A stretch of 64,000 nt of DNA from Rothia nasimurium (GCF_928392795.1 NZ_CAKMTJ010000006.1:1-64000); one strand, 5' to 3'. Shown: positions 1 to 7,470, counted from the first letter of the stretch. Numbers and translations: made by a program. The notes: generated by a model not told the origin, from the sequence alone.

Positions 1-1
1 T

Positions 2-1114
2 CCGTTGGTGTCGCCGGTGGGTGCTGGTTGGTCTGCGAATGTGTATGCGTTTGTGGGTTTTGCTCCGGTGGGTTTGGTGGATCCGTGGGGTTTGTCTCCG
101 ATGACGGCGGGGGAGTTTCGGGAGTATCGGCAGGATACTCGCGGTAGAGCCTGGACACGGGTAGGTGGACAACTAGGCAACTGGGCCAATAAAAACGCAG
201 ATGGCCTTGCACTCCTAGCCATAGGCGTTGGCGTTATCGTAGGCGGAATAGCTCTCGCTGCAACCGGCCCTGTAGGGCTCATCGTGGCAGGAGCAATTTC
301 AGGAGCAGCGCTCTCTGGTGGTCTTTCTATCCTGACGAATAAGAATGAGGATGGAACTGTGGACTGGAAGAAGGTTGGCTTAGATACAGTCATCGGTGGT
401 GTTGCCGGCGGTGTCGGTGGTGCTGCTGTGTCACTAGTTGGTAAAGCAAGCTCACTCATGAATGCTGGCAGAGCAACGCGCACTGCTTTAAAAGCTGAGC
501 GTGTAGGGGCAAAGGCGGGTGCTTTGGCTCAGAAAGCTTCTGGGGCTTCGTGGTACAACCCTATGAAGTATATGAATTCTTGGCGTGCTCAGCAGTTTGG
601 TCAAAGGGCTGCTTCTTTGAGTGCTCGTGCTGATGAGTTTTCGCAGTTTGCTGCGCATTATGGTGATGTTGGTGGGTTTGCTAGGTCTATGTCTGGGCAG
701 ACTGTACAAGGTGTTGCTACGAATGTGACGAGTAATAATTTGGCGTATGCGACGGGTGATTTTAAGGAGCATACTGCTGGTGGGTATGCTCGTGCTACGG
801 TTTCTGGTGTGGGTGTTGGTGTTGTGTCGCCAAGGATTACGCCGCTACGACAGCAAGTGTTTTCCTCTGCTAACCCTGATGCAGGATTGGTGGAGAAAAC
901 ATTGAGGCCGGTTACTGCCTTTGCTGCTGATCGATTTGCTGATTTTGGTGTGGGTGTGGGTAATTATGTGGTGACTCCTCAGGAAAAAGATTTGACCTGG
1001 GACGACGCCTTCAAAGAAGGTGTTAAATCTACTGTTGGTGGTGGTGCTGGTGAGTTTAGCACTCGGCGTGCTGATGGTGTTCGGCCGGCAACTCCTCGGA
1101 TGAGTGGTGAATAG
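2..1114 (+). CDS. RHS repeat-associated polymorphic toxin, C-terminal part (5' end outside window)
   Basis: The reading frame is open to the window edge, so this is the 3' end of a larger gene. It begins with the end of an RHS core domain: the phrase YAFVGFAPVGLVDPWG (about residues 14-29) matches the conserved YxFVxNxPxxxxDPxG closing motif of RHS/YD-repeat proteins. After it comes a Gly/Ala-rich hydrophobic stretch (about residues 68-145) that could span or insert into a membrane, then about 220 residues with no toxin fold I recognise. In this family the conserved core is followed by a variable C-terminal toxin and then an immunity gene. Base use is mosaic: parts are rich in G/T third positions and others are balanced, which fits modular exchange of the C-terminus. 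The RHS assignment is firm; the toxin activity is unknown. Confidence 0.8.
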   Translation, partial: PLVSPVGAGWSANVYAFVGFAPVGLVDPWGLSPMTAGEFREYRQDTRGRAWTRVGGQLGNWANKNADGLALLAIGVGVIVGGIALAATGPVGLIVAGAISGAALSGGLSILTNKNEDGTVDWKKVGLDTVIGGVAGGVGGAAVSLVGKASSLMNAGRATRTALKAERVGAKAGALAQKASGASWYNPMKYMNSWRAQQFGQRAASLSARADEFSQFAAHYGDVGGFARSMSGQTVQGVATNVTSNNLAYATGDFKEHTAGGYARATVSGVGVGVVSPRITPLRQQVFSSANPDAGLVEKTLRPVTAFAADRFADFGVGVGNYVVTPQEKDLTWDDAFKEGVKSTVGGGAGEFSTRRADGVRPATPRMSGE

Positions 1115-1151
1115 GTTTAACGTAAGAATAAGTTCTTTGGAGTTAGGAAAA

Positions 1152-1523
1152 ATGTCTAAGCGTGAAATTGTTTTTTCAGTTGTTACTCTATTCTTGGGGG
1201 CAATCGTTTTTGGTGGCTACCCTCTTATGAACAAATACCGACAAACCCACCCCATAGACAAACAGTGCACCATCGAATCAGCTGAAGTTTTTAACAGCTC
1301 CAGCGGTACAGGCGGAATCTCAACATCAAGTACCGAACTCAAAATCGACACTCTTGAGTGCGGGACGGTCTACGTAGACTATTCCATCGAGCCCAAGAAA
1401 TCTTATCAAGAGATGGCTGATGACCTGAATCAATATCAAGGGCAGCAAGTGACCCTGATATTTCCCCCGTTTCAGCTACCTGCGGGCGGAGACTACGCCC
1501 TGGGTTACGGGTATCGTCTATAA
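1152..1523 (+). CDS. Small membrane-anchored protein downstream of RHS; candidate immunity protein
   Basis: The product is 123 residues. I start it at ATG 1152, preceded by a GGA-containing purine stretch; an in-frame GTG at 1104 would overlap the RHS gene and add 16 poorly hydrophobic residues. Residues 5-22 form one membrane helix and the rest would lie outside. The outer part has two Cys (motifs QCTIESAEV and LECGTVYVD) and an ADDLNQYQGQQVTLIF segment. The next-but-one ORF (1887-2249) has the same pattern: a membrane helix, CT[IV]xSAE, a Gly/Ser-rich loop, ECG, and DLxxxLxxxxGxxxTF. The two are therefore paralogues. Position right after an RHS C-terminus makes an immunity role a reasonable inference, but no known family is recognised. 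Confidence 0.6.
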   Translation: MSKREIVFSVVTLFLGAIVFGGYPLMNKYRQTHPIDKQCTIESAEVFNSSSGTGGISTSSTELKIDTLECGTVYVDYSIEPKKSYQEMADDLNQYQGQQVTLIFPPFQLPAGGDYALGYGYRL

Positions 1524-1615
1524 AGACCCATCCAAGGCCCTAGCAGAATAAGTACGCCACATAAGGCTCAGACGCTCTTGGGCGGAAGTATGGATTGGGG
1601 TGCTACTAGTAGCGT

Positions 1616-1768
1616 ATGGTTGAGAAGTCGACTGGTGAGGCTATTGATGCTTTGATTCCTGAGCGTTTGGAGGGTGTGATGTTTTCTCGGCGTGATGTGT
1701 TGAGTGGGGATTTGTCGGGGGTTTCTTCTGTGGATGTTTCTGGTGTGTATGATCAGCGGCGTCAGTAG
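1616..1768 (+). pseudogene. Orphan C-terminal fragment, probably from a displaced RHS-type toxin
   Basis: A 50-codon frame starting at ATG 1616 reads MVEKSTGEAIDALIPERLEG and ends at TAG 1768. Another frame just upstream (about 1576-1615) reads GGSMDWGATSSVW, which looks like the natural preceding sequence broken by a small indel. The third-position bias (GTG, TTG, GGT) matches the RHS core end, not the neighbouring small genes. RHS loci often carry displaced toxin tails left behind when a new C-terminus recombines in, and this fits that picture. No start signal is convincing, so I treat it as a remnant and not an expressed gene. Confidence 0.4.
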
Positions 1769-1783
1769 CTGGGGGTGTCTTTT

Positions 1784-1906
1784 ATGAACAAAGAATTTGA
1801 CCAGAAACGCAATACTCAACCTACCCCAACAAAAAATAGTGATTCTCCTCAAAAGACAACGCAACAGGAAGGTGCTCTAGGCCCTCGTGGGCAAAAAAAT
1901 CGGTAA
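1784..1906 (+). other. Short ORF overlapping the next gene at an A7 tract; possible frameshifted N-terminus
   Basis: A 40-codon frame from ATG 1784 encodes a polar, Gln/Thr/Pro-rich peptide ending GPRGQKNR. It overlaps the start of the next ORF (GTG 1887) across a run of seven A (1893-1899). Removing one A would join the frames and give a single protein of about 160 residues: a cytoplasmic polar tail, a membrane helix, then the conserved outer domain. It may be a real frameshift, a phase-variable tract, a sequencing error, or simply a leader ORF. Confidence 0.35.
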
Positions 1907-2249
1907 AGCTTTACTTGCCTCATTTATAGTGCTGGTAATCGGTTATTACATTTTTAACCTCAACTTTTACCGCACTATTGATTGCACGGTGGTAAGTGCT
2001 GAGGCTACCAGTGGTGGGGGTGGTCTTCGGTCTTCTTCTTCTCGGCAGGGTGTTAATACCCAGACTGAGGAGTGCGGGTTGATCATCTTTGTGAAGATGC
2101 AGAATGAGGGGTTTGATAGTGCTCAGGATCTGGCGGATGAGTTGAACCGGCATAAAGGCGAGACTTTGACTTTTCGGGTAAGTTTCTTAGATTTTGGCAA
2201 CTACGAGGCTCGTGCTGTTGAGTTGGAGGGGTTCCCAATTCGCGATTAG
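1887..2249 (+). CDS. Small membrane-anchored protein, paralogue of 1152-1523
   Basis: The product is 120 residues if started at GTG 1887. Residues 8-25 form a single membrane helix. The outer domain shows CTVVSAEA, a Gly/Ser loop, TEECGLIIF and ADELNRHKGETLTF, aligning over its length with the product of 1152-1523. The start is uncertain because of the upstream overlapping frame (see 1784-1906). Two tandem copies separated by an orphan RHS tail suggest an array in which each RHS C-terminus once had its own copy. Immunity function is inferred from position only. Confidence 0.55.
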   Translation: MGKKIGKALLASFIVLVIGYYIFNLNFYRTIDCTVVSAEATSGGGGLRSSSSRQGVNTQTEECGLIIFVKMQNEGFDSAQDLADELNRHKGETLTFRVSFLDFGNYEARAVELEGFPIRD

Positions 2250-2361
2250 CCCCGGAGCCGGTGGCGTGTGGGCTAGGTCTTGCTACCGTCTCGCGTCCTT
2301 GCCCCACGGCGTCCGCCCCAGGCCCTCGCAGGCAGTCACCCCAATATGAGAGCATAGAACT

Positions 2362-3102
2362 ATGTTTGAACTCCACTCAGCCCCCACCGATTTTGCCCCC
2401 GCCTGCGCTGTCTTCGACTGCGACGGCGTCCTGCTCGACTCCGAAACCCTCTGGGGCGAAATCCAGGCCGAAATGTTCAAGCACTACCGGGTAGACCTCA
2501 CCCCCGAACTCGAAGCCTCCCTCGTCGGCGTCTCCGCCGGTGACCTCGCCGACCGTCTCTCAGCCCTCACCCCGCTGGCGTCCGAATTCGACGGCTCCCC
2601 CGAAGCCTTCCGCGACAGCGTCTACACCACCATCACCACCACCGAATTCGACATCATCGACCGCGGCGTCACCGCCATCGACGGCGCTCTCAGAGCCATT
2701 CAGCTGCTCTCAGCCAAGATTCCCGTGGCGGTGGCGTCCAACTCCGGCGACAAGCTGCTGACCAAAAAACTCACCCACTTCGGCTACGCCCCCTACCTGG
2801 ACACCTGGGTCTCCTTCCACGACGTCGAAGAAGGTAAGCCCGCCCCCGACATCTACCTCGAAGCAACCCGCCGTCTGGGCTTTGCCCCCGAGCAGGCCCT
2901 CACCGTGGAAGACTCCGTCACCGGTACGACCGCCGCAACCGCAGCTGGCACCAACTGCCTGATTTACCAGGTCGAGCCGGACGCGGCCACCCCCGCTCCC
3001 CTACTGACAGCAGGTATCGGGCGGTTTAGCTCCTTCACCGACCCAGCCTTCCTCGCCCAACTCGACGCCTGGGTAGGGCACCTGCCCGACCGCGACCGCT
3101 AA
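2362..3102 (+). CDS. HAD-superfamily phosphatase/phosphoglucomutase-like hydrolase
   Basis: This is a 246-residue member of the HAD subfamily IA, related to beta-phosphoglucomutase and phosphoglycolate phosphatase. Motif I is FDCDGVLLDSE (about residues 19-29), with the nucleophile and acid/base aspartates in DCD. Motif II is VASNSGD (about 120-126), the motif III Lys lies in EEGKPAPD (about 153-160), and motif IV is TVEDSVTG (about 178-185). All four catalytic motifs are intact and the length is normal. The substrate cannot be read from sequence. It stands just upstream of a membrane-protein gene on the same strand and may share its transcript. Confidence 0.85.
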   Translation: MFELHSAPTDFAPACAVFDCDGVLLDSETLWGEIQAEMFKHYRVDLTPELEASLVGVSAGDLADRLSALTPLASEFDGSPEAFRDSVYTTITTTEFDIIDRGVTAIDGALRAIQLLSAKIPVAVASNSGDKLLTKKLTHFGYAPYLDTWVSFHDVEEGKPAPDIYLEATRRLGFAPEQALTVEDSVTGTTAATAAGTNCLIYQVEPDAATPAPLLTAGIGRFSSFTDPAFLAQLDAWVGHLPDRDR

Positions 3103-3129
3103 CCCTCACCACCTTCTCAAGGATGAGCA

Positions 3130-3714
3130 GTGATAGACCCCGAGAAGAACCCGCGCCCCTCCCGCTACGGCCGCCGCCTCGAAGACCTCAGCGACGACGA
3201 ACGCGCCTACTACCGCGACTTCCTCCCGCCCCAGGCCTTTACCGGGGAGCAGGTGGCGGGGCAGGCGTCCGCCCCGCTAGAGTCAGAGGACGCCGCCCGC
3301 CCGGCGCGGACGGGCCCCGACACCCAGCAGGGCAAACGGCCCCGCAGCCGCTGGTACTGGCTACCACACTCCCTCACTATCGTGGCAGTGATTCTGGCAG
3401 TGGCTTCTTTTCTGGTGGTGCCTGCCATCTACAGCGACGCAACCCCGGAGCTACGCCGTAACTACGTGATTATGTGGGCTGAGCTTGCCTTCTTCTTCCT
3501 GCTTTTTGCGGCCCTGCTGTACGGCATCTTTGCGCTCTCGCGGTTCACCGACCACGATGATGAGGATGACGAGCGGCTCATGCGCCCCACCGATTTTGCT
3601 GAGCGTCTCTACGAGCAGGAGCTTGAGCGCGGCTCTGGCCGAAACGGCGGGAACGGGCCGGGGGTGGGAGGGCTCTACGACTCGTCCTGGATTAGCGGCA
3701 AGAAAAACGACTAG
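3130..3714 (+). CDS. Hypothetical membrane protein, two helices
   Basis: The product is 194 residues from GTG 3130, with an AAGGA ribosome-binding site seven bases upstream. The N-terminal third is polar and charged (SRYGRRLEDLSDDERAYY). Two hydrophobic helices follow at about residues 80-100 and 112-135, then an acidic tail (DDEDDERL) and a Gly/Asn-rich end. The layout is typical of small actinobacterial membrane proteins of unknown role. It lies 27 bp after the HAD gene, so co-transcription is likely, and a terminator follows its stop codon. I do not recognise a family. Confidence 0.6.
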   Translation: MIDPEKNPRPSRYGRRLEDLSDDERAYYRDFLPPQAFTGEQVAGQASAPLESEDAARPARTGPDTQQGKRPRSRWYWLPHSLTIVAVILAVASFLVVPAIYSDATPELRRNYVIMWAELAFFFLLFAALLYGIFALSRFTDHDDEDDERLMRPTDFAERLYEQELERGSGRNGGNGPGVGGLYDSSWISGKKND

Positions 3715-3721
3715 AGAGCAA

Positions 3722-3753
3722 AAGGGCCGGCTCCCGAGGGGGAACCGGCCCTT
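3722..3753. terminator. Bidirectional-looking terminator hairpin, copy 1 of a duplicated element
   Basis: The stem is AAGGGCCGG pairing with CCGGCCCTT around a CTCCCGAGGGGGAA interior. A 36-bp sequence including this hairpin (3723-3758) recurs with one mismatch at 4317-4352, on the other side of the toxin-antitoxin pair. Confidence 0.75.
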
Positions 3754-3772
3754 AGCTAAATCTATTTCTTTC

Positions 3773-3801
3773 ATGTATTCACTGTCATACAATGAATACA
3801 T
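3773..3801 (+). promoter_or_regulatory. Inverted repeat over the antitoxin start: probable autoregulatory operator
   Basis: A perfect 9-bp inverted repeat, ATGTATTCA and TGAATACAT, is separated by 11 bp. The right arm overlaps the antitoxin ATG (3800). The spacer contains TACAAT (3788-3793), a good -10 box placed so that transcription would begin at or next to the ATG. Ribbon-helix-helix antitoxins usually bind such palindromes with their toxin to repress their own promoter. Confidence 0.6.
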
Positions 3802-4036
3802 GACTGTTGCCGATAGCGTCCTCACCATCCGCATTCCCTCTTCCTTGAAGGAACGTCTCAGCAAACTTGCTACTGAGTCTGACCGTTCTGTGGCGTATTG
3901 TGCCCGGAGCATCATTGAAGAGCATATCGCTGAAGCTGAACATGCAGCGCAGCTGCACGCCAAGGTCCAGGCTATCCAGAAAGGGGAAAGAGCAACCTAC
4001 AGCACCGCAGAAATCCGGGCTGAACTAGGTCTCTAA
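3800..4036 (+). CDS. RelB/ParD-like ribbon-helix-helix antitoxin
   Basis: The 78-residue product starts MTVADSVLTIRIPSSLKERL. The strand LTIRIP followed by two helices (SLKERLSKLATESD, SVAYCARSIIEEHIAEAE) is the ribbon-helix-helix DNA-binding fold of RelB/ParD/CopG antitoxins. The C-terminal part (TYSTAEIRAELGL) would wrap the toxin. I choose ATG 3800 over ATG 3773 because the longer form begins inside the operator palindrome and adds a non-family stretch. The toxin gene starts one base after its stop codon. The pair is flanked by duplicated terminators, which suggests it arrived as a cassette. Confidence 0.85.
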   Translation: MTVADSVLTIRIPSSLKERLSKLATESDRSVAYCARSIIEEHIAEAEHAAQLHAKVQAIQKGERATYSTAEIRAELGL

Positions 4037-4037
4037 G

Positions 4038-4310
4038 ATGGCCGCGGAACAGTGGAATCTTCGCTATGACCCAGACTTCCTCAAGGACCTCAAAAAGCTA
4101 GATAAGCCGGTAGCTCGACGAATACTGGCTACTTTAGAGAGACTTTCTGAGTCACCGGAGCCTGTTGCCCAGTGCAAGGCCCTTACCGGTAATTACTCGG
4201 GGCTTTGGCGCTATCGGATTGGGAATTACCGGGTCATCCTCCACTTCAATCAGGGCGAGTTCATCATCCTGGCTCTTGAAGTTGGCCATCGTTCTAAGAT
4301 TTATTTATAA
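4038..4310 (+). CDS. RelE/ParE-superfamily toxin
   Basis: The 90-residue product has the compact RelE fold sequence: WNLRYDPDFLKDLKKLDKPVARRI, then ALTGNYSGLWRYRIGNYRVI and LALEVGHRSKIYL. The RIGNYRVI strand and the final GHRxxIY are hallmarks of the RelE branch, which cleaves mRNA in the ribosomal A site; ParE relatives poison gyrase. The basic residues and terminal Tyr (IYL end) favour RelE-type RNase activity. Length is normal and nothing looks disrupted. It is translationally coupled to the upstream antitoxin. Confidence 0.88.
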   Translation: MAAEQWNLRYDPDFLKDLKKLDKPVARRILATLERLSESPEPVAQCKALTGNYSGLWRYRIGNYRVILHFNQGEFIILALEVGHRSKIYL

Positions 4311-4316
4311 AGATTT

Positions 4317-4347
4317 AGGGCCGGCTCCCGACGGGGAACCGGCCCTT
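4317..4347. terminator. Terminator hairpin, copy 2 of a duplicated element
   Basis: AGGGCCGG pairs with CCGGCCCT, with the same interior as the copy at 3722-3753 except G to C at one position. It lies 6 bp after the toxin stop codon. It could also end read-through from metI on the minus strand. Confidence 0.7.
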
Positions 4348-4350
4348 AGC

Positions 4351-4531
4351 TACCCCGGTTTTTGTGCGAGTACCCCCGTTTTTACCCGGGGTATCTGCAC
4401 CAAAACTGGGGTACTTAGTAGAAGGGGCTGGCAGGCATGCGCGGCGTCTGCTGGCTCGGGGCTGGCGTGAATCATGACGAGCCCCCAGGCGAGGAATGAG
4501 AGGGTCGCAGACGCAAGCATGCCTGCCAGCC
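4351..4531. repeat. Cluster of nested inverted repeats downstream of metI
   Basis: No gene is seen between the toxin terminator and the metI stop codon (4546). TACCCCGG/CCGGGGTA-type arms lie at about 4351-4415. A large stem follows: GGCTGGCAGGCATGC (4426-4440) pairs perfectly with GCATGCCTGCCAGCC (4517-4531), with a nested inner stem GCGTCTGC (4444-4451) / GCAGACGC (4507-4514). It probably ends or protects the metQNI transcript, or is a REP-like element. Confidence 0.5.
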
Positions 4532-4545
4532 CACCCTGTACTGCC

Positions 4546-5202
4546 TTATCGGCGCATGACCTTGCGGGCCAGCATGTTGCCCACCAGCTGGATGAGCTGC
4601 ACCAGAATAATAATGACGGCGACAACCGACCAGGTGATGACTTCGTTGAAGCGCTGGTAGCCGTCCACCAGGGCGACCTTACCCAGGCCGCCACCGCCGA
4701 TGTAGCCGGCCATAGCTGACATATCGACCACGCCGATGACCAGGAAGGTGTAGCCCAGGATCAGGGGCCCGAGGGCTTCGGGGATCATGACGGTGAAGAG
4801 AATACGCATCTTGGAGGCACCCATGGCGCGGGCGGCCTCAATAACACCGGGGTCAATCGATACCATGTTCTGCTCGACGATGCGGGCGATAGCGAAGGTT
4901 GCGCCGAAGACCATGGCGAAGATTGCGGCGTTGACGCCCAGGCGGGTGCCGACCACCATCTGGGTTAGGGGGCCCAGGGCTGCGAGCAGGATGATGAAGG
5001 GGATAGGGCGTACCACGTTGACCACGACGTTCAGCAGGATGTTGACGAAGCGGTTAGCCAGGATGTTGCCCTGGCGGGTGGTGTAGAGCAGCAGGCCGAA
5101 GATCATGCCCAGGGCGCCGGCGACCAGCATGGTCAGTGAGACCATGTAGAGGGTGTCGCCAAGGGCGGGGATGAGTTTGTCGGTGACGAAGGTTGAGTCC
5201 AC
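4546..5202 (-). CDS. metI: Methionine ABC transporter permease MetI
   Basis: The product is 218 residues, the usual MetI length, with five or so membrane helices. The cytoplasmic coupling motif EAARAMGASKMRILFTVMIPEA (about residues 120-141) is the EAA loop that docks on the MetN ATPase. The family signature AMAGYIGGGGLGKVALVDGYQRF follows at about 163-185. It lies two bases after metN and is the last gene of the metQ-metN-metI operon, which imports L- and D-methionine across the plasma membrane. The start MDSTFVTDKLIPALGDTLYM fits the family. Confidence 0.93.
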   Translation of the reverse strand: MDSTFVTDKLIPALGDTLYMVSLTMLVAGALGMIFGLLLYTTRQGNILANRFVNILLNVVVNVVRPIPFIILLAALGPLTQMVVGTRLGVNAAIFAMVFGATFAIARIVEQNMVSIDPGVIEAARAMGASKMRILFTVMIPEALGPLILGYTFLVIGVVDMSAMAGYIGGGGLGKVALVDGYQRFNEVITWSVVAVIIILVQLIQLVGNMLARKVMRR

Positions 5203-5204
5203 GG

Positions 5205-6257
5205 TTAGCGTACCTCCTGCACGCGGGTGACGGTCTTGAGTTCAGCGACCACAGCGTCGAGGCTGGTGACGTCGCCCAGCAGTTCGAGGGTGAGGTTGCC
5301 GTAGCTCTTACCTTGCAGGGTTTCGAGGCCGCCCTGCACGATGTTGAAGGAGACGTTGCGGGAGCCCAGGTAAGAGAGGACCTTGCCGATGCCGTTGTTG
5401 CCTTCGGTGATTTCGATGTTGATGAGGTAGCCCTTGTGGCGGGCTTTGAGGTCGGCAGCTTCGTCGCCTACGGGCAGGGACTTGACGGTGGTGCCGACGA
5501 AGCGGCGGGCGACTTCGGTTTGGGGGTTGGAGAATACGTCGTAGACGTTGCCTGATTCGACGACTCGGCCGTTTTCCATGACGGCTACGCGGTCGGCGAT
5601 GGTTGAGACGACGTCCATTTCGTGGGTGATGACGATGACGGTGATACCCAGCTCGGCGTTGACCTTTTTGAGCAGGTCGAGCACTTCAGCGGTGGTTTCG
5701 GGGTCCAGGGCGCTGGTGGATTCGTCGGCGAGCAGCAGGGAGGGTGAGGTGGCGAGGGCGCGGGCGATACCGACGCGCTGCTTCTGGCCGCCTGAGAGCT
5801 GGTCGGGGTAGTTTTTGGCCTTGTCGGCGAGCCCTACGAAGTCGAGCAGTTCGGCGACGCGTTCGGCGCGCTTGGCTTTGTCCCAGCCTGCGATGATGAG
5901 GGGGAATTCGACGTTGCCGGCAACGGTGCGGGAGTTCATGAGGTTGAACTGCTGGAAGATCATGCCGATGTTGGTACGGACCTGGCGCAGCTGTGATTCG
6001 CGTTTGCCTGCGATTTCAAAGCCGTCGACGGTGAGTGAGCCTTGGGTGATGGCTTCTAGGCCGTTGATTAGGCGAACCAGAGTTGATTTACCGGCACCGG
6101 AGTAGCCGATGATGGCGAAGATTTCACCCTTGTTGATGGTGAGGTCTACGCCGTTGACGGCGGTGACGGTTTTTTTGCCGACCTTGAACTCTTTGGTCAC
6201 GTTGTTCAGCACGACCATGGGCTGGGGCCCGGTTGGCTGTAGTCGCTGTTCGGTCAT
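5205..6257 (-). CDS. metN: Methionine ABC transporter ATP-binding protein MetN
   Basis: The 350-residue ATPase energises methionine import. The Walker A is GYSGAGKST, the signature is LSGGQKQRVGIARALA, and the Walker B is LLLADESTSALD followed by the switch His in VIVITHEMD. The last ~95 residues form the NIL regulatory domain, which senses cytoplasmic methionine and inhibits transport. I start at ATG 6257 (MTEQRLQPTG) after a GAAGAAG purine run; the open frame to 6323 would begin inside the hairpin between metQ and metN. It is followed two bases later by metI. Confidence 0.93.
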   Translation of the reverse strand: MTEQRLQPTGPQPMVVLNNVTKEFKVGKKTVTAVNGVDLTINKGEIFAIIGYSGAGKSTLVRLINGLEAITQGSLTVDGFEIAGKRESQLRQVRTNIGMIFQQFNLMNSRTVAGNVEFPLIIAGWDKAKRAERVAELLDFVGLADKAKNYPDQLSGGQKQRVGIARALATSPSLLLADESTSALDPETTAEVLDLLKKVNAELGITVIVITHEMDVVSTIADRVAVMENGRVVESGNVYDVFSNPQTEVARRFVGTTVKSLPVGDEAADLKARHKGYLINIEITEGNNGIGKVLSYLGSRNVSFNIVQGGLETLQGKSYGNLTLELLGDVTSLDAVVAELKTVTRVQEVR

Positions 6258-6322
6258 GTCTTCTTCTTCGGTTGGGGTCTTGCTGTGGCTGTGGGCGGAC
6301 GCACCTGCTGGGGGTATGCGCA

Positions 6323-6400
6323 CAGCGGCAGCCTTTGCGGGGCTAGAGCTGGCACCGGACGGGGCCGAAGTGTCTAGCCTACCGCAGTTGGCTGCCGCTG
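6323..6400. repeat. Large hairpin between metQ and metN
   Basis: CAGCGGCAGCC (6323-6333) pairs with GGCTGCCGCTG (6390-6400). The stem continues inward with TGCGG/CCGCA and GCTAGA/TCTAGC, giving about 22 pairs around a 25-nt top. There is no U tract, so it is more likely an mRNA-processing or protective structure that sets metQ mRNA above metNI than a full terminator. Confidence 0.6.
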
Positions 6401-6446
6401 TTGGGGGTGCGTGAGCTAGCTCAAGGGTGAGCTTTCACCTAGTGTT

Positions 6447-7301
6447 TTAGCCGTTGCGCTTCTGCTCTTCGAGGGTTGCCAGGGTGGAGCGCAGTTCGGA
6501 GACCTCGGTGGTAACTTCTACTGCGGTGCCCTGGGTGTCTTCCTGTACCACTGCCTGTACTTCTTCGGTGTGGTAGAGCTCTACGATCTTCTTGTAGGTC
6601 TCGTTGTCGGCGTTATCGGCGGTGGAGACGAAGAGGTTGACGTAGGGGCGGGCTGACTCATTAGCGGGGTCGTCCTGGGCCAGGGCGTCCTTGGGGTTCA
6701 GGCCGGCGTCCTTGAGGAAGTCGTTGTTGATGACGGAGCCGTCAACGGATTCGAGGGCGAGCACGGTCTGGGCTGCGTCGACGGGGGTGACGGTGACCTT
6801 GGAAGCAGCGGTGTCGACGTCGTCAACGGTGGGGCTGGTGGTTTCTGAGGTGAAGGAGACCAGGCCGTTAGCTTCGAGCAGCAGCAGGGCGCGTGCTTCG
6901 TTGACGGTGTCGTTGGGGATTGCGATTTCAGCGCCCTGGGGCAGCGCTGAGATGGAGTCGTGCTTGTTGGAGAACAGCGCCATGGGGTAGATAACGGTGG
7001 GGCCTACGATCTGCAGGTCGTCGTTAGCTTCTACGTTGTAGTTGGAGAGGTAGGCGATGTGCTGGAACCAGTTGAGGTCGATTTCGCCGGAGCTCAGGGC
7101 GGGGTTGGGCTGGGTGTAGTCGGAGAATTCAACGATTTCGATGTTGATTCCCTCTGCCTTAGCGACCTCGACGAGCTTGTCGTTGGAGGGGTCGGTGCCT
7201 ACTACGCCGATTTTGACGACGTCGTCGCTGGATGATGAGCCGCAGGCTGCAAGACCGAATGCGAGGGGTACGAGAGCCAAGGTGGCAACAAATTTCTTCA
7301 C
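6447..7301 (-). CDS. metQ: Methionine-binding lipoprotein MetQ
   Basis: The 284-residue product starts at GTG 7301 with AGAAAG upstream. It has a lipoprotein signal (KKFVATLALVPLAFGLAACG) with the lipobox LAAC, so Cys20 would be lipidated and anchor the protein outside the membrane. The mature part matches the NlpA/MetQ family: DYTQPNPALSSGEIDLNWFQH, then AIPNDTVNEARALLLLEANGL. It delivers methionine to MetI/MetN. It is the first gene of the operon, separated from metN by a large hairpin. Confidence 0.92.
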   Translation of the reverse strand: MKKFVATLALVPLAFGLAACGSSSSDDVVKIGVVGTDPSNDKLVEVAKAEGINIEIVEFSDYTQPNPALSSGEIDLNWFQHIAYLSNYNVEANDDLQIVGPTVIYPMALFSNKHDSISALPQGAEIAIPNDTVNEARALLLLEANGLVSFTSETTSPTVDDVDTAASKVTVTPVDAAQTVLALESVDGSVINNDFLKDAGLNPKDALAQDDPANESARPYVNLFVSTADNADNETYKKIVELYHTEEVQAVVQEDTQGTAVEVTTEVSELRSTLATLEEQKRNG

Positions 7302-7470
7302 GGCTATGAATCTTTCTGTTGAGAAAAGTGGTGTATGCGGCCACGATTCAGCGGCACCGTCTCTAGCGCTGTGTGCTGATGTGGTTTCGGGCGTCCAGGC
7401 TAGACGCCTCTTCTATTAGAACACTGTGGCGCCACCGCTCCTCAATACGGCTTCTTTTTGGGTCATATGT

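Noticed and set aside
3485..4036. 183-codon frame beginning upstream of the antitoxin
   Set aside because: It reads through a terminator and another gene's coding region; the real antitoxin starts at 3800.
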